Of a stretch of DNA of 64,000 nucleotides, positions 33,671 through 43,145 are shown piece by piece. Both the position numbers and the translations under genes were made by a program. The notes under the pieces were generated by a model. That model was not told where the DNA came from, ran no database searches, and saw only the letters and a list, made by a program, of their open reading frames with translations. Every line of letters starts with the position of its first letter. Positions within the stretch are counted from its first letter, which is position 1. The stretch covers positions 44,686-108,685 of the forward strand of contig PSLA01000004.1 of assembly GCA_040289295.1 (NCBI GenBank), in the 5' to 3' direction. The stretch is from J051 sp040289295 (lineage in GTDB: Bacteria > Armatimonadota > Fimbriimonadia > Fimbriimonadales > ATM1).

Positions 33671-34372
33671 TTAGAACCTCAGCGTGGTGGTCGCGCCGAG
33701 GAAAAAGTCCGACTTAAAGAAGCCCAGCTGAACGTTGAAGTAGTCTCCGTGGGCATACCGGATGGCGGCATTGAAGTCCTTGGTGTCCCATTCACCGACA
33801 AGGCTGACGTTCTTTGTAAAAAGAAGTTCGCCTCCTGCGAAGAGTTCCTCATTGAACATGCCGTTCCCAATACCTGCGTGAACTTTCAGACCGATGGTTG
33901 AGAAGCGCTCGCCCCGCACCTTGACCCGCCACTCCGGCGTAACGAGGTCCGCCGAGCCGACGACGTAGAACGTCTGGTCAATCGCGTCGAAGGCGTCAAT
34001 GACTCCGATGCCTACTTCAAAGTTGCGAAAGTTCTGCGGGATGATAGTGACCTTCGCGTTCGCGACGGCCTTATCACTCACGCCCGTTCGATCAAGGAAT
34101 GCACCGCCGACCTCGACGTACCGAATGATGCCGTAGTTGCCAGATGCAGCTGAGAGGTCGTCTCCGAAGAAAGCGCCAAACCGGATGCTATTGTGTTCGC
34201 TGACGTACGCGGTTGGCGTGCCGATGAGGCCAGTCGGTCCAAACAGACTGTTCATCGTGCTGACGGCCTCTCTTGTCCCCGGCATCCACTGAGCCCCAGG
34301 ACCTGCCGGCGTTGCAGCCGTGGCTGCAACGGCGGTTGCGGCGGCGATTGCTGTTTCAAACCCTGCGATCAT
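33671..34372 (-). CDS. Outer-membrane-type beta-barrel protein (YjbH-like N-terminus)
   Basis: 233 residues from the ATG at 34372; the SD AAGGAG fits this start better than the in-frame TTG at 34396. After an Ala-rich signal region comes NSLFGPTGLIGTPTAYVSEHNSIRFGAFFG, the opening seen in YjbH/GfcD-type barrel proteins, then alternating beta strands ending in an aromatic residue (GATTTLRF), a C-terminal outer-membrane insertion signal. Function unknown. Confidence 0.75.
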   Translation of the reverse strand: MIAGFETAIAAATAVAATAATPAGPGAQWMPGTREAVSTMNSLFGPTGLIGTPTAYVSEHNSIRFGAFFGDDLSAASGNYGIIRYVEVGGAFLDRTGVSDKAVANAKVTIIPQNFRNFEVGIGVIDAFDAIDQTFYVVGSADLVTPEWRVKVRGERFSTIGLKVHAGIGNGMFNEELFAGGELLFTKNVSLVGEWDTKDFNAAIRYAHGDYFNVQLGFFKSDFFLGATTTLRF

Positions 34373-34462
34373 CTTGTTCAGTCTCCTTTTTTTCAAGTTG
34401 CCGCCCGGCTGCTCTGGCCTGGCGGCACGGTAAGTTTACCCGCTCACCGTTGCTGGGAATCG

Positions 34463-34486
34463 GACGCCCCTCGGCAGAGGGGCGTC
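34463..34486 (-). terminator. 10-bp hairpin after the histone-like gene
   Basis: GACGCCCCTC, loop GGCA, GAGGGGCGTC, 9 nt past the minus-strand stop at 34496. No T-run follows. Confidence 0.5.
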
Positions 34487-34495
34487 GCGGTTCGA

Positions 34496-34969
34496 TTATC
34501 TACTGTTGTTGGTCGTGCCGACTCGGATGGGTCGGCGGATGACTTTCTTGGGACCAACGTTCATAGGTGGCGAGACCCCCGTTGTCATCGGCTGTTCAGA
34601 AGACGTCTTCTTGGACGCCCGCTTTCCGCTTGCGCGCTTCTTGGCGCCGCCCTTCTTGGCGATCGTCTTCTTTGCCGCGGTCTTCTTTGTGGAGGCATTC
34701 TTGGTCGCCGTCTTCGTGGTCTTCTCGGCGGCGGTGTTCTTTGCCGCCTTCTTCGTCACTTTTCGGGCCGGCGCCTTCGCCGCGGTTTTCTTCACGGTCC
34801 GCTTCTTAGCGGTCGTCTTCTTTGCCGCGGTCTTCTTCGCGGCCGGCTTGCGTGTTGCCGTCTTCTTAGCGGCGGTCTTCTTCACTGCCGGCTTGCGTGC
34901 TGCCGTCTTTCGAGGCGCGGCCTTCTTGGTCGCAGCCTTCTTCGTTGTGGGTTTCGTTGTCTTTCTCAA
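34496..34969 (-). CDS. Histone-H1-like Lys/Ala-rich protein
   Basis: 157 residues if started at TTG 34969, which has CAGGAGG eight to nine nt before it; the longer frame from 35023 lacks an SD. Nearly the whole chain is repeats of KKTAAKK/KKAA/RKPA type, like eukaryotic H1 tails and bacterial HctB/Hc2-type proteins, ending in a less basic VSPPMNVGPKKVIRRPIRVGTTNNSR. It should bind DNA or RNA nonspecifically. The codon repetition makes the other strand look like a long open frame. Low complexity blocks closer assignment. Confidence 0.8.
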   Translation of the reverse strand: MRKTTKPTTKKAATKKAAPRKTAARKPAVKKTAAKKTATRKPAAKKTAAKKTTAKKRTVKKTAAKAPARKVTKKAAKNTAAEKTTKTATKNASTKKTAAKKTIAKKGGAKKRASGKRASKKTSSEQPMTTGVSPPMNVGPKKVIRRPIRVGTTNNSR

Positions 34970-35060
34970 TTCCGTTTTCCTCCTGATCTCGATCGAGATT
35001 TGGTCGAACCGACGCAAACACACGCCGACTCAACCTATCTGTTAAGACGTTAGAGATGCG

Positions 35061-35083
35061 AAAAAAGCCGCACTCTTGCGCAG
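35061..35083 (-). terminator. Intrinsic terminator of the S9 peptidase gene
   Basis: Minus strand: CTGCGC, loop AAGA, GTGCGG, then CTTTTTT. It is 16 nt beyond the stop at 35099, and a short stem with T6 is the classic form. Confidence 0.7.
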
Positions 35084-35098
35084 TTTCGCGTGGTTCAC

Positions 35099-37122
35099 CT
35101 ACTGTTTTCGGATTTGAAAACTCTCAATGAAGAACTCCATCATGCGCTCGAAGCGTATGCCTGCGTGCCCTTGATCCGGTCCGAGCTGCACCTCGAAGCT
35201 CTTGTTTGCCCGCTGCAGCGCCTGAATCAACTGCAGCGTGTTCGATAGATGAACGTTATCGTCGGCGGTGCCGTGGAACAGCATGAGACTTCCCTTCAGG
35301 TTCGCGGTGTAGGTCATCGCGGAGCCGTCGCGATAACCCTGTTCGTTGCCCTGCGGTGTCCACATGTATCGCTCCGTGTAGATCGTGTCGTAGTTTCTCC
35401 AATCCGTCACGCTCGCACTTGCGCAAGCAGCGGTGAACACGTCCGGATAGCGCAACAGGCACATGATGCTGGCATACCCTCCGTATGACGTTCCGTAGAT
35501 TCCGACGCGAGCGGCGTCCACATAGGGACGCTTCAGCAACTCGCGGACCCCGGCCGCCTGGTCGTCAATCTCAGTGATGCCGAGTTTCAAGTAGAGGTCG
35601 TCCAGCAGCCGCTTGCCTCGACCTGGTGCGTTTCTCCCGTGGATGGTCGCAACCAAGAACCCAAACTCGGTGGTCGCGGTCGGCGCCGAGAACACTTCTC
35701 GCACGCCGCCCGAGTCCGGTCCAGCGTAAACGCTCACGAGCAGTGGATACTTCTTGCCGGGGTCAAAGTTGCTCGGCTTTTCCAGCGTGCCGTAGCAGAT
35801 GCTCTTGCCGTCGGCAGCGACGAAGGTGAACACCTCAATCGGCTGAAGGCCAAGCGCATTGAACTCGCTGATGTCGCTCTCTGCGAGAACGGCTAATTGC
35901 TTCCCCTCGCCGTCGCGCAGCACCGTCGTTGGAGGAATCGAGGCGGTCTCGTACGTGTCGAGGAAGTACTTACCCCCGGGAGCGATGTTGACCGTGTGGT
36001 TGAACGCCGGGTCGGTCAACCGCTTGTCGCCGGTGCCGTTCAACTTCACACGATGGAGTTGCATTTTGTACGGGTTGTCGCCGCTTCGGGCCAAGTACCA
36101 CATGGTGTCCCCCTCAATTCGAAGGATCGGCCCGACTTCAAAGTCATGGCTCGTCAGCGTTGCGTGAAGTTTTCCGTCAAGATCGTAAAGGTAGTAGTTT
36201 GCAAAGCCATTCCTCTCCGACGTCCAGACGAAACGCCGCTCGTCCAGCCAACGGATGGCGGGCGAGTTTGCCACCCAACCGGTCTTCCATTCCTCTCGGA
36301 TGACGACGCGCACTTTGCCGCTCTCCGGGTCCGCGGCGCATAACTCCATCTCGTTCTGTCGGCGGTTGGTTCGGTTAAACAAAAGCTCCTTGCCGTCCGG
36401 CGACCAACGGACGTTGTACACGTAGTGCCCTATCGAGTCGTCGCTGAACTTCTCGCCGCGCCTGACTTCCACCTCGACCGTCTCGCCGCAATCGGGTTCG
36501 GCGCGCCCGCCTTAGGATACGGCTCCACAAGAACGTCGTTTTGGATTGCAGTATGCCGAAGCGTCACGTAATAGTCGAGAACCGGTCGGTTGTCGGTGCG
36601 ATAGAACACGAGTTTCTTGGCGTCGGGCGACCACCACATCGCCTCGTTCTGGTTCAGTTCCTCGCCGTAGACCCAACTCGCGGTGCCATAAACGACGCGC
36701 TTCTGCGGGTCGCCGTCGGTTGTTACTTGAATCGGCTCCCCCTCGCCGTTTGCGCGCCTGATGGTAACGTTACCGTCCGAGTAGTCAGCGCGCCATTCGC
36801 CGTCGGCTGAGAACGCTACGGTGTACTGCCTGCCCCTGGCCGGACGTGGTCGCGGGTCGCGTGGTGCTGCGGGCGGTGGAGGAGGCGCCTCCGCCTCCGA
36901 CACTTTGCCCGTCTCGACGTCGTAGCGGAAGTACTTGCCGTTCTTGCGATAGATGAACGCTTTGCCGTCCTCGACCCAAGTCGCCGTTACGTCTCCACGA
37001 TCGATAGAACGCTGAATCTTGGGGCGCATCTCGGTCCAGCGCTCGTAGCCGGGCATCTGGGGCAACCGTCCCTGACCGCCGAGCAACAGTACAGAAACGA
37101 GCGAGAGAAGCGCAAGCCTCAT
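35099..37122 (-). pseudogene. S9 prolyl oligopeptidase/DPP-IV-like peptidase with a single frameshift
   Basis: Start ATG 37122 gives a signal peptide (MRLALLSLVSVLLLGGQG) and DPP-IV propeller motifs up to LVEPYPKAGAPNPIAA. Around 36484-36490 (GCGGCGAGACGG, minus strand) the protein continues in another register as (E)TVEVEVRRGEKFSDDSIGHYVYNVRWSPDGKELLF. Adding one base restores a continuous 674-codon frame. The catalytic triad is intact: Ser in GIYGTSYGGYAS, Asp in GTADDNVHLSN, His in DQGHAG. With a full active site, either a one-base assembly error or a very recent mutation is likely. Periplasmic peptidase role inferred. Confidence 0.85.
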
Positions 37123-37194
37123 AACGGCGAGACGATACCTAACGGGAGATGGTAGACTCGGCAACTCGACCCCGAAACGAAAGGAAGAACGCGT

Positions 37195-37749
37195 ATGAAA
37201 CGAATCTTCATTCTCATTGCGGTGTTTTCGGTGGTAGCTGCGGGATGCAGTCGCGAAAAGGGAACTGCGCCAGCCCCCGGCGTTGAATCGGGCGAACTGC
37301 CCCCCGCCGAGGGCTTGGAAGAAGGCGGCAGGACGACGCCCTCCGCCGACCCTGCCGGCACAGTGCCAGGAGCGGCGCAAGAGCAACCCACCGCCCCACC
37401 GGCAGAAGAGCCCAAACGCCAGGAAGGATCTTCTTCGGCAAAGCAACCCGAGCCAAAGAAAGAAGTGCCCAAGCCGCCGAACGGCACCCGCCTCGACGCG
37501 GCGCTCGTGTCGAAGGGCAAGACGAAGTTCGCTGAAGTCGGATGCGTTAACTGCCACTCCATCGCAGGCAAAGGCGGTAAGTTCGGGCCGGATTTGGCGC
37601 ACGTTGGGAACGAGCACCCGGATGTGCAGTTCTATCTGGATCTCCTCAACGACCCGAAAAAGTTCGGGAAGCAGGGCATGCCGTCCTTCGCGCATCTTGC
37701 CGCGGAGGACCTGCGCGCGATAGCAGAGTACCTGCGGTCCCTTCGCTAA
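37195..37749 (+). CDS. Lipid-anchored c-type cytochrome
   Basis: 184 residues, SD AAAGGAAG. Lipobox VAAGC at residues 14-18, a roughly 75-residue Pro/Glu/Ala linker, then one monohaem domain: C117-V-N-C120-H121 and an axial Met in KQGMPSF, ending EDLRAIAEYLRSL. It is exported and likely passes electrons in the periplasm, tethered by a lipid. It stands alone beside a convergent UbiD gene that shares its stop bases (CTAA, 37746-37749). Confidence 0.93.
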   Translation: MKRIFILIAVFSVVAAGCSREKGTAPAPGVESGELPPAEGLEEGGRTTPSADPAGTVPGAAQEQPTAPPAEEPKRQEGSSSAKQPEPKKEVPKPPNGTRLDAALVSKGKTKFAEVGCVNCHSIAGKGGKFGPDLAHVGNEHPDVQFYLDLLNDPKKFGKQGMPSFAHLAAEDLRAIAEYLRSLR

Positions 37750-39194
37750 ATCCCGAGCTCGTCCCAGATGGCGTCTATGCGTCGCTTGACGTCGTCGCTC
37801 ATTTGGATGAAGGGGGGCCACTCTCGAGGGAAGCCCTCCCTCGCCCACTTGTGCGTGCAGTCGAAGCCGATTTTGCCTCCGAAGCCCGTGACGTCGGCGG
37901 CGTGATCCAGTTGGTCGAGCGGGCCTTTCACCAGCAGGCTGTCGCGCATCGGATCGCAGTTCGCACCGATGCGAAAGAGGACGTCGTTTAGGTCGTGGAC
38001 GTCCACGTCCTCCTCGAACACGAAGATGAACTTCGTGAACATCAGCAACCCGAGACCCCAAATTGCGTTCATCACCTTGAACGCGTGGCCCGGATACCGC
38101 TTTCGTATCTTCACAAACGCCATGTTGTGGAACGCCGCAGCCGGGGGAAGGTGGATGTCGAGAATCTCGGGCACCACGACGCGAATCAACGGCAGGAACA
38201 CCCGCTCCACCGCCCCACCCATATATGCGTCCTCCATCGGTGGATAGCCGACGATGGTCGAAGGATAGACCGGCTTTTCGCGCATCGTCATGCACGTAAC
38301 GTGGAACACCGGAAACTTGTCGGCGAGCGAGTAGTAACCCGTGTGGTCGCCGAACGGCCCCTCCACGCGCGTCTCACCGGGGTCCACATAGCCCTCAAGC
38401 ACGATCTCGGCATCCGCCGGCACGCGCACGTCTACCGTCTTCGCCTTAATCAGTTGCACCGGCTGGCGGCGAAGAAAACCGGCGAACAGCATCTCGTCAA
38501 TCCCCGGAGGCAGCGGCGAGAGCGCTGTGAAGATCAGCACGGGGTCACCCCCGAGGGCAACAGCCACTTCGATGCGCGACCGCTTCTCCGCCGCTCGCCT
38601 CATGTGCTCCGCGCCCACCTTATGCATCTGCCAGTGCATCCCAGTCGTACGTTCGTCGAACACCTGCATCCGGTACATGCCGACGTTGCGCTTGCCGGTT
38701 CCGGGGTCGTGAGTAAACACGAGCGGCAGGGGGATGAATGGGCCGGCGTCAAGCGGCCAGCAGGTCATCACGGGCAGACGCGACAAGTTAACGTCTTGCC
38801 CCTGCAGCACAACCTCTTGGCACTTGCCGTTCGACACTGTCTTCGGCGGCGCCTTGAGGAACCTTGACGCCTTCTTCATAAGCGCCCATTTCTCGGCGAG
38901 CGTGGCGGGGATTTCGGGCTGCAGAATCTCTTCCAACTCCCGCGCGATCTCCTCGACGCTTTCCACTCCCAGAGCCATCGCCATGCGTCGCCACGAACCC
39001 ATCGTGTTGATGGCGACCGGGATGTCGAAGCCTCTCGGCTGTTGAAAGAGCAGCGCAGGGCCGCCGCCCGGCATCTTCATACAACGGTCAGCGATCTCGG
39101 TCATCTCGAGATGCGGACTGACCGGTACGGACACCTTGCGCAACTCCCCCGCCTCGTCGAGCGCGTGAAGGAAATGCTGGAAGTCGTCGTACAT
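37746..39194 (-). CDS. UbiD family decarboxylase
   Basis: 482 residues from ATG 39194 (MYDDFQHFLHALDEAG), the usual UbiD start; the frame runs open upstream but has no support. Signatures are VNLSRLPVMTCWPLDAGPFI, the prenyl-FMN region ELV-like VRVPADAEIVLEGYVDPGETRVEGPFGDHTGYYS with the conserved Glu, and PSTIVGYPPMEDAYMGGAVERVFLP. UbiD enzymes need prenylated FMN from UbiX and decarboxylate ubiquinone/menaquinone precursors or aromatic acids. The size and motifs fit the menaquinone-pathway branch, but this is not proven. No quinone genes nearby. Confidence 0.93.
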   Translation of the reverse strand: MYDDFQHFLHALDEAGELRKVSVPVSPHLEMTEIADRCMKMPGGGPALLFQQPRGFDIPVAINTMGSWRRMAMALGVESVEEIARELEEILQPEIPATLAEKWALMKKASRFLKAPPKTVSNGKCQEVVLQGQDVNLSRLPVMTCWPLDAGPFIPLPLVFTHDPGTGKRNVGMYRMQVFDERTTGMHWQMHKVGAEHMRRAAEKRSRIEVAVALGGDPVLIFTALSPLPPGIDEMLFAGFLRRQPVQLIKAKTVDVRVPADAEIVLEGYVDPGETRVEGPFGDHTGYYSLADKFPVFHVTCMTMREKPVYPSTIVGYPPMEDAYMGGAVERVFLPLIRVVVPEILDIHLPPAAAFHNMAFVKIRKRYPGHAFKVMNAIWGLGLLMFTKFIFVFEEDVDVHDLNDVLFRIGANCDPMRDSLLVKGPLDQLDHAADVTGFGGKIGFDCTHKWAREGFPREWPPFIQMSDDVKRRIDAIWDELGI

Positions 39195-39234
39195 CCCGCG
39201 GAAGCGTACTCGAAACGCCCCTCCGGGCGTCCGG

Positions 39235-39240
39235 TACACT
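39235..39240 (+). promoter_or_regulatory. -10 box of pepF
   Basis: TACACT seven nt before the ATG at 39248; no SD. Consistent with a leaderless mRNA. Confidence 0.45.
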
Positions 39241-39247
39241 TCGGCGC

Positions 39248-41059
39248 ATGTCCACCCCCGCGGTTCAAGACCCTTCGATGACTTGGGACCTAACGCACCT
39301 GTTCGCCGGGCCCGATGACCCGCGCATCGGAGAAGCCTTTTCCGAAGCCGAGAACGACGCGAAAAGCCTGGCAGAGCGATACCGCGGGCGGATCGTCGCG
39401 GGGGACTTGACACCTACTGATCTGCGAGACGGCATCCAACGCCTCGAGGACATCCTGGAGCGCCTGTCACGTGTCGCGTCTTTCGCTAATCTGCGCTTTA
39501 CAGAGGACACGAGCGATCCAAAGCGGGGCGCTTTCTTGCAATCCGTTCAGGAGCGACTGAGCGAGATTCATGTGCTGCTCCTGTTCTTCGAACTCGAACT
39601 GCAAGCGGCACCTGAGCAGTGGGTGCAGGGCGCCCTTAGCGCTCCCGAGTTAGCGAACTACCGCCACTGGCTGCAGCGCGTGCGGGTCTACTCGCCGCAC
39701 CGCTTGAGCGAATCCGAGGAGGTGCTCCTCGAAAGAACGGCGAACACCGGTGTCCGTGCCTGGCAGCGCCTTCATGAGGAAGTCGTCGCCGGACACCCAT
39801 TTCGCTATCGAGACCCGAAAGCAGGCGACATCCGCACGACAAACTTGGAGGAACTTACTTCCCTGCTCCGCGAATCCGACCGCGACGTTCGACAGGCTGC
39901 CGCCGACTCCCTCACAGAAGGGCTCAAGGAGATTGAGCGCGTCGTCGTCTTCTGCTACAACACGATCCTTGCAGACCGCAAGCTCGAGGATGAGCTCCGG
40001 CGGTTCTCCTATCCCGAACAGAGCCGTAACATCGCAAACGAGTTAGACCAAGAGACCGTCGAGCTCGTCGTTCAACTGTGCGCAGAGAACCATCCGCTCG
40101 TTGAGCGGTACTACCTGCGGAAGCGCGACCTGCTCGGCCTACCGGAGTTGACGCACGTTGATCGCTACGCGCCGCTGAAGGAGGCGAGCGCGCGAGTGCC
40201 TTACCACGAGGCTAAGGAGATCGTACTCGGCAGCTTCCGCCGGTTCTCCGAGCAAATGGCGAGCATCGCGGGTGAGTTTTTCGAGGGGCGGTGGATTGAC
40301 GCCCAGCCGAGGATGGGTAAGGCGTCGGGTGCCTTCTGCGAGTACGTGACGCCGAAGGTTCATCCCTACATCCTAATGTCCTACCAAGAGCGACTCGACG
40401 ACGTGATGACCCTCGCACACGAACTCGGCCACGGCATGCATGCATACCTTAGCCGCGCACAGACGCTGTTCAATTTGCACGGTACGTTGCCGCTTGCCGA
40501 ATTAGCAAGCATCTTCGGCGAGATGCTCGTGTTCGACGACCTGGTTCGCAACTGTAGCGACGAAGACCGCCTCGCGTTGTACGCGCAGAAGATTGAAGGC
40601 ATCTTCGCCAGCGTCTTTCGCCAGGCCGCGATGTTTCGCTTCGAAAAGGAGTGCCATCAGATTCGACGAGAGGAAGGTGAACTTTCAGCAGATGAGTTCG
40701 CGGAGATCTGGCAAAGTCGACTTCAGGAGATGTTCGGGGCGGGCGTAACGCTAGGCGAGCAACACAAACACTGGTGGCTGTACGTTGGGCACTTCTTTTT
40801 CGCGCCGTTCTACGTGTACGCATACGCTTTCGGCGAGCTCCTCAGCCTATCCCTCTATCAGCGAGCTAAGACCGAAGGGGCGAGTTTCGCAGAGAGGTAC
40901 CTCGACGTGCTTCGCCTCGGCGGTTCACGCTCACCGCAAGAGCTGATGAGCCTCCTGGACGTTGACCTCACCTCCGCCGAGTTCTGGCGCGGGGGCTTTC
41001 AGGTCATCGAAGGGATGATCTCTCAGTTCGAGGGCTTGTCCACGAAGGCGACGCGCTGA
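39248..41059 (+). CDS. pepF: Oligoendopeptidase F, M3 family
   Basis: 603 residues. Zinc site H391-E-L-G-H395 (LAHELGHGMHAYLS) with the downstream Glu in LAELASIFGEMLVF, plus MSYQERLDDVMT before it and HFFFAPFYVYAYAFGELLSLSLY near the end, all PepF hallmarks. No signal peptide, so cytosolic; it cleaves peptides of roughly 7-17 residues. The N-terminal helical half is complete. Its last 37 nt overlap the convergent aspartyl protease gene. Confidence 0.96.
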   Translation: MSTPAVQDPSMTWDLTHLFAGPDDPRIGEAFSEAENDAKSLAERYRGRIVAGDLTPTDLRDGIQRLEDILERLSRVASFANLRFTEDTSDPKRGAFLQSVQERLSEIHVLLLFFELELQAAPEQWVQGALSAPELANYRHWLQRVRVYSPHRLSESEEVLLERTANTGVRAWQRLHEEVVAGHPFRYRDPKAGDIRTTNLEELTSLLRESDRDVRQAAADSLTEGLKEIERVVVFCYNTILADRKLEDELRRFSYPEQSRNIANELDQETVELVVQLCAENHPLVERYYLRKRDLLGLPELTHVDRYAPLKEASARVPYHEAKEIVLGSFRRFSEQMASIAGEFFEGRWIDAQPRMGKASGAFCEYVTPKVHPYILMSYQERLDDVMTLAHELGHGMHAYLSRAQTLFNLHGTLPLAELASIFGEMLVFDDLVRNCSDEDRLALYAQKIEGIFASVFRQAAMFRFEKECHQIRREEGELSADEFAEIWQSRLQEMFGAGVTLGEQHKHWWLYVGHFFFAPFYVYAYAFGELLSLSLYQRAKTEGASFAERYLDVLRLGGSRSPQELMSLLDVDLTSAEFWRGGFQVIEGMISQFEGLSTKATR

Positions 41060-42558
41060 TTCACGTAGTCGAAGACTACGGTGAAGCGATCGAGAAACGC
41101 GGTCCCCAGGTTCCCTGCGAGGTAAGGGTCGCCGAACGCGCTGTCGTCGCTGGTCGCAAACGTTACCGTAGGCTCCTCGATGCGCTTACCTCCGACTTCG
41201 AAGTACTTGATCTTCCCCGCCTTCGCTTGGATCATCCCGCCTACCCCGCCGAGCATGGTGTCCGTCGTCTTACGCCCCTCGAGTAAGCGATACTTTCGCA
41301 CAGCGGGCGCGTGGAACGTGACGTTGTTCGGCGCGCCGGTGTCCAGGCGGAAGACGTCCTTGAAGCCGCCCTCGAAGGCGGCCTCGACGCACGGTAGTTT
41401 GCTGTTGAACCGGAGCCGTAGCCACTTGCCGCCGCCCAGAGTGTATCGCTTAGGGTCGTGAATCGCCACGGAAGGCGTTGCATGGTCGTACTCAACGACC
41501 GCGTGCGCAAGCAGGTCGTAACCGATGATCCCCCCGAACTCCGACCCGAACACCGTGCGCAGCATGCCCAAGTCAATGCTGATCGCGTTAATCTCCTTCA
41601 GCGCAACCGGGCCGACGGTTATCGTGTTCAGTGGGCGAAACTGGGCCTTCACCAACCCTCCGATGCCGAGCACCGGCAACTCGCCGAACGCGTCCAACTT
41701 CATGTCGTCGGCTAACTTCTTATCGAGCACAGTGATGCCCGCTCCAGAATCGAGGATAAACCACTTCTCCTCACCCCCGTCCAGACTCGCTCGCACCATT
41801 GTGTGCCCCGTGATCGCCCGGCGCGACTGCACACTTGGCGGCTTGGCTGGATCGAACGCCGCCCGAGCACCGCTCGCCACCGGCACTTCGAACGGGTTGC
41901 GAATAAACATCGGCAGCGGCTCGATTGTCGTGATGCTGTATGTATTCACGACGCCGCCCTCGGTCTGCGTTACCGCAACGGGAAACTTGACGCCACGGAA
42001 CTCGCGGTACTCTTTGAACTCGATGACTTCGTCCCCGGCGGGCGTCTCGCGCACATAGCGCTTCGGCAAGTACGTCTCGGCGTCAACGAAGATCTCCGCC
42101 ACCGCCGGGCTGTCTGGTAGGCGGAGCGGGATGACGAACTCGCCTCCCTGCCGCTTCGCGCTCAGTTTGGCGACACGAGATCGATCGCTCAGCCACGAGT
42201 GGGTCATTACGGCAGCGAACAGGTGTGCGCTGTCCTCATCCTCCATCTCAAGGATGCGAACCACACCGTGCCAGTCAGATAGCCAGGTAGTTTTGCCATC
42301 GAAGCCCTGGCTCATGGTTAGCCGCCCTGTGATTTGTTCCACAAACTCGCCTTTTTGCGTGAAGAGGAACGAGAAGTCGGAATCAACACCGAGGAACTTT
42401 GCCTTGCCGCTAAAGGACACCCCCCGTTCGATGCGCTCGAAGGCGTCGTAGCCGACGGCGGTGCGGATATTGAGGCGGAGCGCAGCGTCGAGGTCATGCT
42501 CCTGGAGGGGGACGGCAAATGCGGAAACGACGAGGAGTAGGGCTGTAAGCACGGGCAT
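41023..42558 (-). CDS. Secreted two-domain retropepsin-like aspartyl protease
   Basis: 511 residues. Signal peptide (MPVLTALLLVVSAFAVPLQ), a N-terminal LolA-like beta region (residues ~25-220), then two retroviral-type aspartic domains: WFILDSGAGITVLDKKLADDMKL with GIGGLVKAQF, and VFRLDTGAPNNVTFHAPAVRKY with GGVGGMIQAK. Each has a D-S/T-G active-site motif, so the polypeptide can form its own active dimer. PDZ is absent. Similar proteins are common in Armatimonadota and Acidobacteria and their substrates are unknown. Appears to be leaderless. Confidence 0.9.
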   Translation of the reverse strand: MPVLTALLLVVSAFAVPLQEHDLDAALRLNIRTAVGYDAFERIERGVSFSGKAKFLGVDSDFSFLFTQKGEFVEQITGRLTMSQGFDGKTTWLSDWHGVVRILEMEDEDSAHLFAAVMTHSWLSDRSRVAKLSAKRQGGEFVIPLRLPDSPAVAEIFVDAETYLPKRYVRETPAGDEVIEFKEYREFRGVKFPVAVTQTEGGVVNTYSITTIEPLPMFIRNPFEVPVASGARAAFDPAKPPSVQSRRAITGHTMVRASLDGGEEKWFILDSGAGITVLDKKLADDMKLDAFGELPVLGIGGLVKAQFRPLNTITVGPVALKEINAISIDLGMLRTVFGSEFGGIIGYDLLAHAVVEYDHATPSVAIHDPKRYTLGGGKWLRLRFNSKLPCVEAAFEGGFKDVFRLDTGAPNNVTFHAPAVRKYRLLEGRKTTDTMLGGVGGMIQAKAGKIKYFEVGGKRIEEPTVTFATSDDSAFGDPYLAGNLGTAFLDRFTVVFDYVNQRVAFVDKPSN

Positions 42559-42564
42559 ATCAGC

Positions 42565-42570
42565 AGTTTA
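42565..42570 (-). promoter_or_regulatory. -10 box of the aspartyl protease gene
   Basis: TAAACT on the minus strand six nt before the ATG at 42558, without SD. Confidence 0.45.
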
Positions 42571-42693
42571 CCGCCCCGGAGTTCACCCCTACTCTGTACC
42601 CTCCGTAGCGAGCGGCAGAGGGGCAGGGCGCCACCCTCTCTGTGGCATGCGCGTCCCGCGTATCATCAGATGCCAAGCGTCTCTCCGCGGGGG

Positions 42694-43044
42694 CTACCGC
42701 TTCTCTTTGATTCTCGCCGCCTTGCCGACCTTCTTCCGCAGGTAGTACAGCTTCGCACGGCGAACGCGGCCTCGGCGCACGACCTCGACCTTGGCAACCA
42801 TCGGCGAATGGAGCGGGAAGGTTCGCTCAACGCCTACGCCATGGCTGACCTTGCGGACGGTCAGCGTCTCCGCGATCCCGCCGCGCTTGAGCGCCAGAAC
42901 GACACCCTCAAAAATTTGAATACGCTCCTTACCACCCTCGCGCACTTTTACGTGTACTTTCACTGTGTCCCCAGGGCCTACCTCGGGCAGGTCTGTGCGG
43001 AGCAAAGGCTCGGTGACGCTATTCAAGATCGCTGCTTTCGACAT
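42694..43044 (-). CDS. rplS: Ribosomal protein bL19
   Basis: 116 residues with the complete bL19 core: VGPGDTVKVHVKVREGGKERIQIFEGVVLALKRGGIAETLTVRKVSHGVGVERTFPLHSP and RAKLYYLRKKVGKAARIKEK. GAGGAA precedes the ATG and a TAAAAT box lies about 35 nt further up. In most bacteria rplS follows trmD; here it lies on the other strand, divergent from rimM-trmD. Confidence 0.97.
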   Translation of the reverse strand: MSKAAILNSVTEPLLRTDLPEVGPGDTVKVHVKVREGGKERIQIFEGVVLALKRGGIAETLTVRKVSHGVGVERTFPLHSPMVAKVEVVRRGRVRRAKLYYLRKKVGKAARIKEKR

Positions 43045-43132
43045 CGTTAAGGTTCCTCGGAAACGGTCAGACGAGCGGGCATTTTAGCACAATCGAGGGG
43101 CGCGGAGGAAGGCGAGCGGGCCTCGTTCGTGC

Positions 43133-43138
43133 TATCCT
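43133..43138 (+). promoter_or_regulatory. -10 box of rimM-trmD
   Basis: TATCCT seven nt before GTG 43146, no SD; fits a leaderless transcript. Confidence 0.45.
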
Positions 43139-43145
43139 CTGCGGC

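Noticed and set aside
34600..34960. Repetitive DNA suggesting CRISPR or tandem array
   Set aside because: No uniform repeat-spacer pattern; the repetition is the codon pattern of Lys/Ala-rich protein.
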